Made by a program: the position numbers and the translations under genes. The notes beneath the pieces are model-generated. The model ran no database searches and had not been told where the DNA came from. It was given only the letters and a program-made list of their open reading frames with translations. Positions 17,181-25,395 of a stretch of DNA of 64,000 nucleotides are shown here, piece by piece (positions within the stretch are counted from its first letter, which is position 1; every line of letters begins with the position of its first letter). Source of the stretch: Leadbettera azotonutricia ZAS-9 (lineage in GTDB: Bacteria; Spirochaetota; Spirochaetia; Treponematales; Breznakiellaceae); assembly GCF_000214355.1 (NCBI RefSeq), contig NC_015577.1:2188453-2252452 (forward strand), given 5' to 3'.

Positions 17181-18800
17181 ATGAAAAAGTCCCTGCGTCC
17201 CATTTCTTCTTTATATATTCTCATTTTATTGGGGGTACTGGCAGCGCCCCTGGCGTTTGGCCAGGTAAACCGCGACGAATTGAGCGATCTTGGGCCAGTT
17301 GAATTCATCAACTATGAAGGCCCCTATTCCCGTATAGAGACCAGGGCCCAGATCAAGGCCATTGGCTATTCCCTGGGGGTCATGATACGCACAGGCCAGA
17401 CAAGGGCAGGCGGCACAGGCCGCTACTTTGTGATCCATTCGGTCTCCCCTGCGGATGGCTTTAAGCTTGACGCCGATGTTTTCGGCCTCGGCGTGGATAT
17501 CGGCGTTGACCATGTGCGTAACCTCCGCCTCATCATTCAGGGCTACCTAGAGGCTGCCTATAGCTACACAGAAAAAGATGCCGCCCTTCTGGCTGAATAC
17601 ATCACTATCTACAACGCCGTTTACCGGGGAGACCTGAAATATTTCAGTTCCCGCTATAAGGCTCCGGTAATGGACAACGTTACCCAGGATAAAGCCGGCC
17701 TTTCCATACGTTACGATGAATGGCCCGGCCGTACCCTCATGCTCATCCCGTTGGGCATGGGAAGCGCAGGCCCCTTAAGCAACATCGACACGACCCCCCT
17801 CACGGATTCCAAAGTCACCGAACAGCTCAGGCAGGAACCCGACAAGAGCCTGGATACCCGGAAGGATATGGTGGACCTCAAGGAACGCCAGTCCGATCAG
17901 GCGAGCCAGCAGGCTGCCATCCAGAAAGATGCCATTAAAGAGGAAGAGCAGAAGCAGGCCCAGCAGCAGCAAGAAGCCCGGCAGCAGCAGCAAGAAGCCC
18001 AGCAGAAGCAGCAGCAAGCCGCACAGGAAAAAGAGCAGGTAGCCCAGGAAAGGCAGAACCCCAATGCCGATCAGAAGGCCCTGGATCAGAAACAGCAGGA
18101 AGCTGAACAGAAAGAACAGGAAGCCCGGAGGCAGCAGCAGGAAGCTGAGCAGAAAGAGCAGGAAGCCCGGCAAAAGCAGCAGGAGCTGGAAAAGCAGAAA
18201 CAGGAAGCTGACCAAACCCAGCAATACGCCGATCAAAAGGCCGACGAGGCCCAGCAGGACAGGCAGGGCATTGCACAGGATCAGCAGTCCCTTATCAACC
18301 AGCAGCCCGTCCCGCCCCCGGCAGAAGGAGTCCTGGGAGTCACCATCCTTACCCCCAATGCCTCCCTTGGCCGGATAGTAAAACTCAACCCCGACAACGG
18401 CCAGGAAGTACTCCGCTCGGGCCTCAACACTGCGAACGCCCGGAGCGTCACCCTTGCTGACGGCAAGATAATCGCCATAGCCGGCGAGAACCGGGGCAAC
18501 GGCGCGATACGCCTCATCCAGATCAACGCGGACACCCTGGAAATGATCAAACAGGGCGACGACGACATCAGCCCCAACAGCTTGATATGGGCAAACGGCG
18601 CAGACCTCTACGCCATAACATCATCGGGCGGCAACCTCTACCTGGCCCGCTTCAATTCCGATTTGGCAAGGCAGGCCCGTTCCTCGGTAACCATTCACCC
18701 CTTTGCCTCAGTTATCATAAGCGGCTCAAGCCTCATCACCCAAAGGGCGGACGGCACAGCGCTGCTGCTGAACCCGAAGGATCTGTCGGAGAAGAGGTAA
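17181..18800 (+). CDS. P83/100-family exported protein with Gln-rich coiled coil
   Basis: Spirochaete-specific family first known as the Borrelia burgdorferi P83/100 antigen. The 539-residue protein has a signal peptide (ILILLGVLAAPLAFGQ), a conserved N-terminal domain (FINYEGPYSRIETRAQIKAIG, then FGLGVDIGVDHVRNL), a long Gln/Glu/Lys/Ala coiled coil at about residues 232-375 made of short QQQEA/KEQEA-type repeats, and a C-terminal domain with beta-propeller-like strands. AAGGAGCG precedes the ATG. The internal repeats are encoded by near-repetitive CAG/GAA-rich DNA at about 17940-18250, which may vary between strains. Function is unknown; a periplasmic structural role is inference. Confidence 0.85.
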   Translation: MKKSLRPISSLYILILLGVLAAPLAFGQVNRDELSDLGPVEFINYEGPYSRIETRAQIKAIGYSLGVMIRTGQTRAGGTGRYFVIHSVSPADGFKLDADVFGLGVDIGVDHVRNLRLIIQGYLEAAYSYTEKDAALLAEYITIYNAVYRGDLKYFSSRYKAPVMDNVTQDKAGLSIRYDEWPGRTLMLIPLGMGSAGPLSNIDTTPLTDSKVTEQLRQEPDKSLDTRKDMVDLKERQSDQASQQAAIQKDAIKEEEQKQAQQQQEARQQQQEAQQKQQQAAQEKEQVAQERQNPNADQKALDQKQQEAEQKEQEARRQQQEAEQKEQEARQKQQELEKQKQEADQTQQYADQKADEAQQDRQGIAQDQQSLINQQPVPPPAEGVLGVTILTPNASLGRIVKLNPDNGQEVLRSGLNTANARSVTLADGKIIAIAGENRGNGAIRLIQINADTLEMIKQGDDDISPNSLIWANGADLYAITSSGGNLYLARFNSDLARQARSSVTIHPFASVIISGSSLITQRADGTALLLNPKDLSEKR

Positions 18801-18843
18801 AGATTTAGAAGCAAGCGCATCGAAGCGCGGTTTCGCGGATCAT

Positions 18844-18905
18844 AAAAAGGCACAGAGCGCAAAGAGAGAATTTTGATTCTTTCGATGCATTCTGTGCCTT
18901 TTTTT
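18844..18905. terminator. Bidirectional hairpin terminator between convergent genes
   Basis: AAAAAGGCACAGA at 18844-18856 pairs with TCTGTGCCTTTTT at 18891-18903. The loop holds a second small inverted repeat (AGAATTTTGATTCT). A T-run follows on the plus strand and the complementary A-run serves the minus strand, fitting termination of both the P83/100 and EamA genes. Confidence 0.65.
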
Positions 18906-19317
18906 AAAATATCAAAATAAAAGTTCCAAGAGTAATAAATATTCCGCCTAGTATTGTTTTTAACGAAACGCTTTCCTTTAATATGATAAATGCCAGCGCC
19001 ATTCCGATAACGAGGCTGAATTTATCAACAGGCATTACTTTTGACGCATCTCCTATCTGCAATGCCTTGTAATAACACAACCATGATAATCCGGTGGCGA
19101 TTCCCGAAAGAATTAAAAACAACAAATTCCTATGCCCGATGTTTGCAATATCGTTCTGTTTTCCGGTTATAAACACAATACTCCACGAAAGAATCAAAAC
19201 AACAATGGTTCTAATAGCGGTCGCCAAATTTGAATTGACATTTGCGATGCCAATTTTTGCAAAAATTGAAGTCAAAGCCGCAAAAAAAGCCGACAACAGG
19301 GCATATAATATCCACAT
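18904..19317 (-). CDS. Half-size EamA-type drug/metabolite transporter
   Basis: A 137-residue membrane protein with four to five hydrophobic helices (WILYALLSAFFAALTSIFAK, AIRTIVVLILSWSIVFI, LLFLILSGIATGLSWLCYY, FSLVIGMALAFIILKE, LGGIFITLGTFILIF). This matches one EamA half-domain, as in small transporters that dimerise. Substrate is unknown. Its AT-rich composition marks the left edge of the accessory island. It converges with P83/100 at a shared terminator. Confidence 0.75.
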   Translation of the reverse strand: MWILYALLSAFFAALTSIFAKIGIANVNSNLATAIRTIVVLILSWSIVFITGKQNDIANIGHRNLLFLILSGIATGLSWLCYYKALQIGDASKVMPVDKFSLVIGMALAFIILKESVSLKTILGGIFITLGTFILIF

Positions 19318-19472
19318 ATTATTTTATCTTACCACTATTTAATAAAATGTCCAGACCAGGCAGCGAGAAGAATTTAACCGCCAAGGACACGAAGGAAGAG
19401 GAAAAGATCAGGGGGCTATATCAAATAAGAAGTCATCTTCCGCACATCTTACAATTTAAAAATATATATTAA

Positions 19473-19756
19473 CAAAAAGGCTCATTTTATAAATCCTTTA
19501 CCGGCCTACCCAAAAGAATTGTAATACATAAAAGAACTCCATTTAGACATGATGAAATATCAGGTCTTGTTAAGAGTTTATCGGCATCAGGAATAACATA
19601 GACCTGCTCGAAATAAATTATGAAGAAGATTTAAAATGCTTTGAATATTCCCGAAATAATATTTCTATTGATAGATTCCCTGTAAAAAGAGGTTTATGCT
19701 TCCCGGTTAATAAAAAGACTATATATTTATATACACATGGTATCGCACCTTCTATT
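19473..19756 (+). pseudogene. Decayed C-terminal fragment of a Piwi-domain (prokaryotic Argonaute) gene
   Basis: Two overlapping frames together encode what looks like the second half of a Piwi domain. Frame one reads YKSFTGLPKRIVIHKRTPFR and ends at a stop near 19600; after a one-base loss the next frame continues IDLLEINYEEDLKCFEYSRN, IDRFPVKRGLCFPVNKKT and IYLYTHGIAPSI. This parallels the region of long Argonautes around the third catalytic Asp through the strands that follow, but that Asp is not present here (HKRTPF). There is no start codon. The frame is cut at 19757 by an IS66-type end. Assignment is from pattern similarity only. Confidence 0.55.
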
Positions 19757-20004
19757 GTAACCGTCAAAATAACCGCTTCTGGACAAGAAGACAGGAACTG
19801 ATAAACTTCCGCTAACAAGACAAACCGGAGGTCAAGATGAAGCGATACAGCGAAGACGAAAGGGCGATGTGGGTAGAGGATTGGAAAGAGAGCGGGATGA
19901 GCCCTGCAGCATATGCCAAGGCAAATGAGCTAAACTCCCAGTCATTGAGGAATTGGGCAAACGGGGAAACCGGAGGGCGGAGATTTAAAGTCAGCTCATA
20001 TTGA
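19757..20004 (+). mobile_element. Left end remnant of an IS66-family element
   Basis: The segment begins GTAACCG, fitting the GTAA.. termini of IS66-family elements, and abuts the Piwi remnant. It then carries a small TnpA-like ORF at 19837-20004. No tnpB, tnpC or right terminal repeat is present nearby, so only the left end survives. Confidence 0.5.
19837..20004 (+). pseudogene. Truncated IS66 TnpA (orfA) protein
   Basis: A 55-residue ORF with CCGGAGGTCAAG directly before the ATG. It begins MKRYSEDERAMWVEDWKESG and continues through AAYAKANELNSQSLRNW, the helix-turn-helix pattern of the small IS66 accessory protein TnpA. The C-terminal half of a normal TnpA is missing. It probably has no function alone. 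Confidence 0.5.
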
Positions 20005-20022
20005 TACCGTTCCCCGGGGTGA

Positions 20023-20166
20023 TCACCTTATCGGAGCCATAAACCGACCGATCCGTCGGTAAAGTTCTTGGGCTATGGTTGTGGTCCATTCTTTGCCTTC
20101 ACTGTCCTTGATGGTGATTTGAAGGAATCTTGGAGCTTTGGGGTCTCTTTTGGCTGGTTCCGGCAT
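20023..20166 (-). CDS. Small hypothetical ORF in accessory island
   Basis: A 47-residue ORF starting MPEPAKRDPKAPRFLQITIK and ending RRIGRFMAPIR. AAGGAA lies about 7 nt before the ATG. The composition resembles coding sequence, but there is no recognisable family and no second copy in the window. It may be a remnant of an inserted element. Confidence 0.3.
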   Translation of the reverse strand: MPEPAKRDPKAPRFLQITIKDSEGKEWTTTIAQELYRRIGRFMAPIR

Positions 20167-20235
20167 GGGTGGCTTCCTTTTTGGTTGACCATCCCCTAAA
20201 ATATTGATATAAGGTAGATTTTTTTCAATATGTAA

Positions 20236-20264
20236 TTGACAAAAACATTTGATTTTGGTAGGAT
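20236..20264 (+). promoter_or_regulatory. Sigma-70-type promoter upstream of the HNH gene
   Basis: TTGACA at 20236-20241 and TAGGAT at 20259-20264 are separated by 17 nt. About 140 nt of leader would follow before the TTG start at 20408. The leader contains an inverted repeat, GGCCATA at 20351-20357 and TATGGCC at 20371-20377, that could fold. Confidence 0.45.
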
Positions 20265-20407
20265 TCTCTTTGTATCTGCGGAAAGGCTAAGGATCCGGTT
20301 AAGGTTGCATCTGCTGGGAAGAAGCCTGTAGGGAAGAAATAGAGATGGGTGGCCATAGGTCTTCATTTTATATGGCCTCTTCTTAAACTTTATAAAGGGG
20401 TATTGTT

Positions 20408-21283
20408 TTGGGTAAAAGGACAAATCCTTCTGATGTTGCAAATGCCTTTATTCGTTGCTTATTAAGTGATATAAGCGAAATTTATGGCGGCTTTTCGGAT
20501 GAAGATGAAGAAAAAACAAGAGAAAAGTTTACAAGAAAAAAAATTTTAAGATGCATTTATTCGGGAAAAGAGTTAAAAAATGGTAACTATTCTTGGGATC
20601 ATTTAATACCGATTAATCAAACTAAATGCGGGCTTAATCTCTTTGGTAATGTTGTTCCAGTATTAGAAGAATATAATTCGGAAAAGGGGGGGACAACCTA
20701 TATTGAATTTATTAAGAATCACGATATTTTTGACAATTTGAAACCTAAAGAGAAAGAAAAATTAATTAAGAAAATTGAAAAATTTCAAACTAAAAGCAAT
20801 TATTCTGCTAAGGTTAAAGCTATTGGTGACCTGCAAGAAATTTGTGAAGAAGAATATGATAAAATTACAAACTTGTGTAAAAAAAATGCAATAAAATACA
20901 GTAAAATAATTTTAAAAAATAATAAAGGGTTATTAAGTGCATGCTCTACCAAAAAGCCAAAAGGAAATTATACGAAAGACGAATTGAAGATTATTAAAAC
21001 TAAAATAAACAAATGGAGCAAAAAGCCTGATTATAATCATCATAAAATAATTGCATTATTTATTAAAAAGACTAAGGTTGATCCAAAGAATGGTTTTGAT
21101 TTGAATAAATTTATTGATGCAATCGGAAAGTGTAACTATTCTCAAAATCCTCTAGCTGCTATCAGAAGTTTGATGACAAGTAAGGGGCATGCTTATGGTA
21201 AAATATTTATGGAAGAAAAGGGAAAAATTAAATTTGTTTCAGAAATAGATGAGCAAATAAGGAAATTACCTTGGAAATTGTAA
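20408..21283 (+). CDS. HNH endonuclease-like protein, AT-rich
   Basis: A 291-residue lysine-rich protein. Residues about 49-90 give an HNH-type core: CIYSGKELKNGNYSWDHLIP with DH as the catalytic pair, then NLFGNVVPVLEEYNSEKGG supplying the Asn and C-terminal helix. The rest is helical and unassigned. The start is TTG, with AAGGGG seven nucleotides upstream. It is far more AT-rich than the core genome. It could be a restriction or defence nuclease, but no methyltransferase of the restriction type is adjacent. Confidence 0.6.
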   Translation: MGKRTNPSDVANAFIRCLLSDISEIYGGFSDEDEEKTREKFTRKKILRCIYSGKELKNGNYSWDHLIPINQTKCGLNLFGNVVPVLEEYNSEKGGTTYIEFIKNHDIFDNLKPKEKEKLIKKIEKFQTKSNYSAKVKAIGDLQEICEEEYDKITNLCKKNAIKYSKIILKNNKGLLSACSTKKPKGNYTKDELKIIKTKINKWSKKPDYNHHKIIALFIKKTKVDPKNGFDLNKFIDAIGKCNYSQNPLAAIRSLMTSKGHAYGKIFMEEKGKIKFVSEIDEQIRKLPWKL

Positions 21284-21319
21284 ATTATCTTTCTTTTATT
21301 CATCTAGCATCATAATATT

Positions 21320-22183
21320 ATGAACCTTTCCAAATCCCGTTATTGCAGCGGCTTACAGTGTCCCAAAATTCTCTGGATGCAGAAGAATATACCCGATGAA
21401 TATGATGATGGAGTGATGAACCAGGGGATACTTAATACGGGTAATGAGATTGGTGATTTAGCCATGGGTTATTTCTGTACATTTTCCGAAGTTCCCTATA
21501 ATGCTGACAAATCTCTTATGATTGATGATACTAAAAAATTACTTGAACAAAAGACAAAAGTAATCACAGAAGCTTCCTTTTCCCATGATGGTAACTTCTG
21601 TAGCGTGGATATTCTCCGTTTAGTTGATGACTCATTCGAAATAATTGAGGTTAAAAGTTCCACAGGAATAAATCCCATTTATTATGACGATATGGCCTTT
21701 CAATACTATGTGCTTACCGGCTGTGGTCTCAAGGTCAAAAAAATATCCCTCATGCATATCAACAACCAATATATCAGGCAAGGCAACCTTGACCTAAATA
21801 AATTATTTACCGTTGAAGATTGCACCAATGAAGTTTTAGCAAAACAAAATGATATAGGAAATCAGATAACCTCTATCAAAAAAATCGCCGAACAAAAAGA
21901 AGAACCAGGTATAGATATAGGCCCTCATTGTAGTGACCCCTATGAGTGTGGTTTTAGTGGCTACTGTTGGAAACATATTCCTGAACAGAGTATATTTTCT
22001 ATTGCACGTTTGGCCGGGAGAACTAAATTTAATTATTATCGTCAAGGAATAATCAGTTTTGATGATGTGCTAAATAATCAGATTTCTCTCTCGGATAAGC
22101 AGCAAAATCAAGTTGAATCAGAAGTCAAGGGCCTGCCTCCAACTGTCAATAAAAAAGAAGGGCCTGTCCTGAAGTTTGTGTAA
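21320..22183 (+). pseudogene. DUF2779 nuclease gene, N-terminal fragment (broken by IS256-family insertion)
   Basis: First 280 codons of a protein whose full length was 491 residues; the last residues before the stop at 22183 are encoded inside the IS. The fragment opens SKSRYCSGLQCPKILWM, then has a Cas4/RecB-like PD-(D/E)XK core (CSVDILRLVDD.. IIEVKSS.. DDMAFQYYVL) and a cysteine cluster HCSDPYECGFSGYC that may bind an Fe-S cluster with the N-terminal Cys. Removing 22160-23508 and 24856-24859 plus the IS5 element restores one continuous frame 21320-22159, 23509-23609, 24860-25394. Confidence 0.8.
22152..22159. repeat. 8-bp target-site duplication, left copy
   Basis: AAAAAGAA directly precedes the IS256-family element and is repeated at 23501-23508 directly after it. 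Eight base pairs is the usual duplication length for this family. Confidence 0.85.
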
Positions 22184-23500
22184 ATGGCCAAAATATGGTA
22201 GAAATACCAAGGAGACAAAATGGCCAGTACACGAAAACTGAAAGAGAAGGATCTGATCGACCAAATACTCGATCAGATAGACCTTAAAGGAATGACCCAG
22301 GAAGAAATCCTTGGACAGGAAGGATTATTAAAGCATCTGACAGGGAAGCTGCTAAGCCGTGTCATGAATGCTGAAATGGACGAGCATTTGGGGTATGAAA
22401 AGAATTCCAACGCCGGGGACAATTCGGGGGACAGCCGAAACGGGTACAGTGAAAAGACAGTCCTGACAGAGAATCAGAGTGCAGTGATACAGGTACCACG
22501 GGACCGCAATGGAACGTTCGAACCCAAGATACTGGCGAAACACCAAAGACGGCTCCCTATATTTAACGACCAGGTTATTTCGATGTATTCCTTTGGGATG
22601 ACCGACCGGGATATTAAATCACACCTGGAAAAAATATATAACGTGGAAGTCTCCCCTGAATTGATAAGCCGTGTCACTGCAGCGGTGATGGAAGAAGTGA
22701 AGGAGTGGCAGAATCGGCAGCTGGAAAAATCTTATGCCATCGTGTATTTGGACGCCCTGAGGGTCAAGACCAAACAGGACGGGAAAAGCTGTACCAAGAG
22801 CGTCTATGTGGCTCTGGGAGTGAATTTCGAGGGTCAGAAGGAGGTATTGGGCCTTTGGATAGCGGAGAACGAAGGGGCTAAGTTCTGGATGGGCGTCCTG
22901 AACGAAATAAAGAACCGGGGAGTGGAAGACATACTCATCGCTTGCATGGACGGCCTTACCGGTTTCCCCGAAGCGGTTCGGGCAGTATTTCCCAAGACCC
23001 GTATCCAATTGTGCATTGTCCACATGGTGCGTAATTCCACCAAGTTTGTTTCCTGGAAAGACCTGAAAAAAATCTGTGCCGATCTTAAGGCCATATATTC
23101 GGCAGCCACCGAGGAAGCCGGCCGTGACGCACTGGAAGAATTCGGCAAGATATGGGATGCCAAGTACCCGATGATATACCAGTCCTGGGATACCCACTGG
23201 GATGACTTAAGCGAGTTCTTTAAATACCCGCCTGAAATCCGCAAGGCAATTTACACGACAAATGCAATTGAGTCATTAAATTACCAGCTGCGAAAAGTCA
23301 CAAAAAACCGCTCGACATTTCCGAACGATGATGCTATATTTAAGATATTGTATTTGGCAATTAGGAATGCGTCAGAGAAATGGACAATGCCGGTACGGGA
23401 TTGGGGGATGGCGCTCAACCAATTCGCTATTATTTTTGGCAATGAACGGGTTCCGTTCTAAATAATTCATTGCCATTTACACAAAAATTCGGACACGTCC
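22160..23500 (+). mobile_element. Complete IS256-family insertion sequence, 1341 bp
   Basis: Imperfect 29-bp terminal inverted repeats match at 23 of 29 positions; the inner part TTTGTGTAAATGGC is identical at both ends (left start GGGCCTGTCC, right start read inward GGACGTGTCC). It is flanked by the 8-bp duplication AAAAAGAA and carries one intact transposase gene. It interrupts the DUF2779 gene after codon 280. The perfect duplication and intact ORF indicate a fairly recent insertion. Confidence 0.92.
22220..23461 (+). CDS. IS256-family (mutator-type) transposase
   Basis: 413-residue DDE transposase. It has the family N-terminus (GLLKHLTGKLLSRVMNAEM), then the catalytic acids in IVYLDALRVK, ACMDGLTGFPEA and TTNAIESLNYQLRK. 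It is full length and uninterrupted, so potentially active. The ATG follows an AAGGAGAC Shine-Dalgarno sequence. Confidence 0.95.
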   Translation: MASTRKLKEKDLIDQILDQIDLKGMTQEEILGQEGLLKHLTGKLLSRVMNAEMDEHLGYEKNSNAGDNSGDSRNGYSEKTVLTENQSAVIQVPRDRNGTFEPKILAKHQRRLPIFNDQVISMYSFGMTDRDIKSHLEKIYNVEVSPELISRVTAAVMEEVKEWQNRQLEKSYAIVYLDALRVKTKQDGKSCTKSVYVALGVNFEGQKEVLGLWIAENEGAKFWMGVLNEIKNRGVEDILIACMDGLTGFPEAVRAVFPKTRIQLCIVHMVRNSTKFVSWKDLKKICADLKAIYSAATEEAGRDALEEFGKIWDAKYPMIYQSWDTHWDDLSEFFKYPPEIRKAIYTTNAIESLNYQLRKVTKNRSTFPNDDAIFKILYLAIRNASEKWTMPVRDWGMALNQFAIIFGNERVPF

Positions 23501-23508
23501 AAAAAGAA
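23501..23508. repeat. 8-bp target-site duplication, right copy
   Basis: AAAAAGAA, identical to 22152-22159. The DUF2779 frame resumes at the next base (23509). Confidence 0.85.
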
Positions 23509-23609
23509 ATAAGATCATTTTTAAAAACCTTAACATTCCCCTTATACTTCCTGGACTTTGAAACTTTCATGCCGGCCATCCCTCCATTTGACGGTTGTTG
23601 GCCTTATAT
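23509..23609 (+). pseudogene. DUF2779 gene, middle fragment between two insertion sequences
   Basis: This 101-bp stretch continues the frame of the N-terminal fragment and encodes IRSFLKTLTFPLYFLDFETF followed by MPAIPPFDG. YFLDFETF is the first motif of a DEDD-type 3'-5' exonuclease (RNase H-like) domain. The IS5-family element begins immediately after it. Confidence 0.85.
23606..23609. repeat. 4-bp target-site duplication, left copy
   Basis: ATAT precedes the IS5-family element and is repeated at 24856-24859. Merging the two copies restores the codons TAT ATG CAA of the DUF2779 gene. Confidence 0.75.
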
Positions 23610-24855
23610 GGGAACCTCTAAAAACCACTTATTAAATATCCTGACATAGCTTATTAAATAATTTTTTTTGGAATTGATAAGAAAAAAACGAAAAATTGAT
23701 ATAATTGGGCTTATTTATTGCCTCATTCATTCGCTCTTGCCCACAATCGTGTGTCGTGGACAGACTCCCCTTATGCATATGCCCGCTTTCCCCTCATAAG
23801 AAATATATACCGCCAGAAATTATAGGTCAAATTCATAAGCGCTATGTTAGCGTGTGCCCGTGCCATCCCTATACTCCGGACCACTATCCCTCTCATCGTA
23901 TTCGTCATCGTGGCAAATACATGCTCAACCCGCGCCCGTATTTTCGATTTCCGCGTGTTGTTCGCTTTTTGTGTCTTTGTTAACGGCCGGTTCCGGTATC
24001 CTTTCTCATGTATCCGATTTTTTGCCTTCCTGGGTATGCATTTCTGTATCTCTCCCCCAACATAGGCACTATCCGCATACAAAATGTTATCTTTCTCATC
24101 CACCAATTTTGATAATTCCTGACTGTCATGTACTGCTGCACTGGTCGTACTGAACTTCGTTATCAGTTTGCTTTCCGCGTCTATTTTTATATGGTCTTTA
24201 TATCCGTAATGCCGTTCCTTGTTTTTGGTCGCCCACCGGGCATCAATGTCCTTTTGTGACTTTTTATGCTTTTTCTTTTTTCCTTCCCATTCTTCAGGCA
24301 CCTTGCCTTCCTTTATCTTCTGGTTTTCCGCCTTGCTGTTCCGCTGCCGCGGCGCATCCACAAAGGTCGCGTCCACTATGCTTCCGCTGTAGCTTATTAT
24401 TTCCTGCTCCTCAAGCTGCCTGACAAATCGGTAAAATATCGTATCCAATATGTTTGCCTTTACCAGTTCTTCCCGAAAATGCCATATCGTTTTCGCGTCG
24501 GGAACGGTATCGCACAGAGCCAATCCCAGAAACCGTTGAAAACTCAACCTGTCTTTTATTTGGTATTCGGCCTGATCGTCACTTACATTGTACAGTTTTT
24601 GCAATATCAGTATTTTAAACATCATTACGTAATCAAAGGGCGGTCTGCCTCCCGGCCCCTGCGCCTCTTTTTTCAACGTTTTATTTAATATCCCCCGAAA
24701 ATTATCCCATTTAATGTATTTGTTTAATTTTTCCAGGGGATCGCCGAGCGCGCTTAATTCTTTAAGCCTATCATTTTCATCAAAAAATCCATGCTGTTTC
24801 ATGAATTTATTTTATCACAGTTCAGCTTGTTTTTAAAGAGTTTTTAGAGATGCCC
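23610..24855 (-). mobile_element. Complete IS5-family insertion sequence, 1246 bp
   Basis: Terminal inverted repeats of 16 bp, GGGAACCTCTAAAAAC on the left and GGGCATCTCTAAAAAC read inward on the right (14/16 match), are flanked by an ATAT duplication. The element carries one intact transposase gene on the minus strand. It sits 110 bp beyond the IS256-family element in the same target gene and in the opposite orientation. Confidence 0.9.
23771..24802 (-). CDS. IS5-family transposase
   Basis: 343-residue DDE transposase. The N-terminal helical domain (GRPPFDYVMMFKILILQKLY, LSFQRFLGLAL) is typical of IS5, and the catalytic acids are in GSIVDATFVDAP, LYADSAYVGGE and RARVEHVFATM. The region PEEWEGKKKKHKKSQKDIDA is the usual lysine-rich insert. 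The gene is full length and appears intact. Confidence 0.94.
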   Translation of the reverse strand: MKQHGFFDENDRLKELSALGDPLEKLNKYIKWDNFRGILNKTLKKEAQGPGGRPPFDYVMMFKILILQKLYNVSDDQAEYQIKDRLSFQRFLGLALCDTVPDAKTIWHFREELVKANILDTIFYRFVRQLEEQEIISYSGSIVDATFVDAPRQRNSKAENQKIKEGKVPEEWEGKKKKHKKSQKDIDARWATKNKERHYGYKDHIKIDAESKLITKFSTTSAAVHDSQELSKLVDEKDNILYADSAYVGGEIQKCIPRKAKNRIHEKGYRNRPLTKTQKANNTRKSKIRARVEHVFATMTNTMRGIVVRSIGMARAHANIALMNLTYNFWRYIFLMRGKRAYA

Positions 24856-24859
24856 ATAT
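24856..24859. repeat. 4-bp target-site duplication, right copy
   Basis: ATAT, matching 23606-23609. The last two bases also form the start of the ATG at 24858 that opens the C-terminal fragment. Confidence 0.75.
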
Positions 24860-25394
24860 GCAAATCCCTTTTCAATATTCTCTGCATATACTCAAGAGTC
24901 CGGATACAGAGGCAGAACATCATGAATTTCTAGCCAAAGAGGGAACAGATCCACGCCGTCCCCTGGCAGAGGCCCTTTGTAAAGATATACCCCTAAAGGT
25001 CTGCACCCTGGCTTATAATAGCGGATTTGAGAAAAGGGTAATAAAAGACCTTGCTGATTTATTCCCTGATTTATCTAATCATCTCCTTGATATACAGAGC
25101 CATATTAAAGACCTTATGACCCCTTTCCAGTCTCATGCCTATTATCGACGGGAGTTTCAAGGATCCTATTCAATTAAAACAGTTTTACCAGGACTGTTCC
25201 CTGATGATCCTGAACTCGACTATCATAACCTTGAACTAATTCAAAATGGCAGTGAAGCCATGACTGCTTTTCCCGGGTTAGAAAAGAAACGTCCGGAAGA
25301 AATCACCGCAATCCGGCAATCCCTGCTTGCTTATTGCCGGCTTGATACTCTGGCAATGGTAAAGATATGGGGATATTTGAAAGAGTTAGTATAA
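24858..25394 (+). pseudogene. DUF2779 nuclease gene, C-terminal fragment
   Basis: 178-residue open frame that is the C-terminal part of the broken DUF2779 gene. It contains further motifs of a DEDD-type exonuclease: LAYNSGFEKRVIKDLADLFP, LLDIQSHIKDLM, and CRLDTLAMVKIW, with the final Asp. GSYSIKTVLPGLFPDDPELD is the family signature. Its ATG derives from the target duplication and there is no Shine-Dalgarno upstream, so translation is doubtful. It converges with the TPR gene, whose stop is two bases away. Confidence 0.8.
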
Positions 25395-25395
25395 G

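Noticed and set aside
17775-18236. Leucine-rich 153-residue frame antisense to the P83/100 coiled coil
   Set aside because: It is only the complement of CAG-type codons (poly-Leu/Phe) and not a plausible membrane protein.
19374-19410. ACCGCCAAGGACACGAAGG-like segment after the EamA gene
   Set aside because: A commonly seen intergenic motif in many genomes; no second copy in this window and no structure, so not called a repeat.
20262-20342. Start-less lysine-rich frame (CGKAKDPVKVASAG...) upstream of the HNH gene
   Set aside because: Only 26 codons with an immediate upstream stop; it may be a remnant but cannot be supported as a gene.
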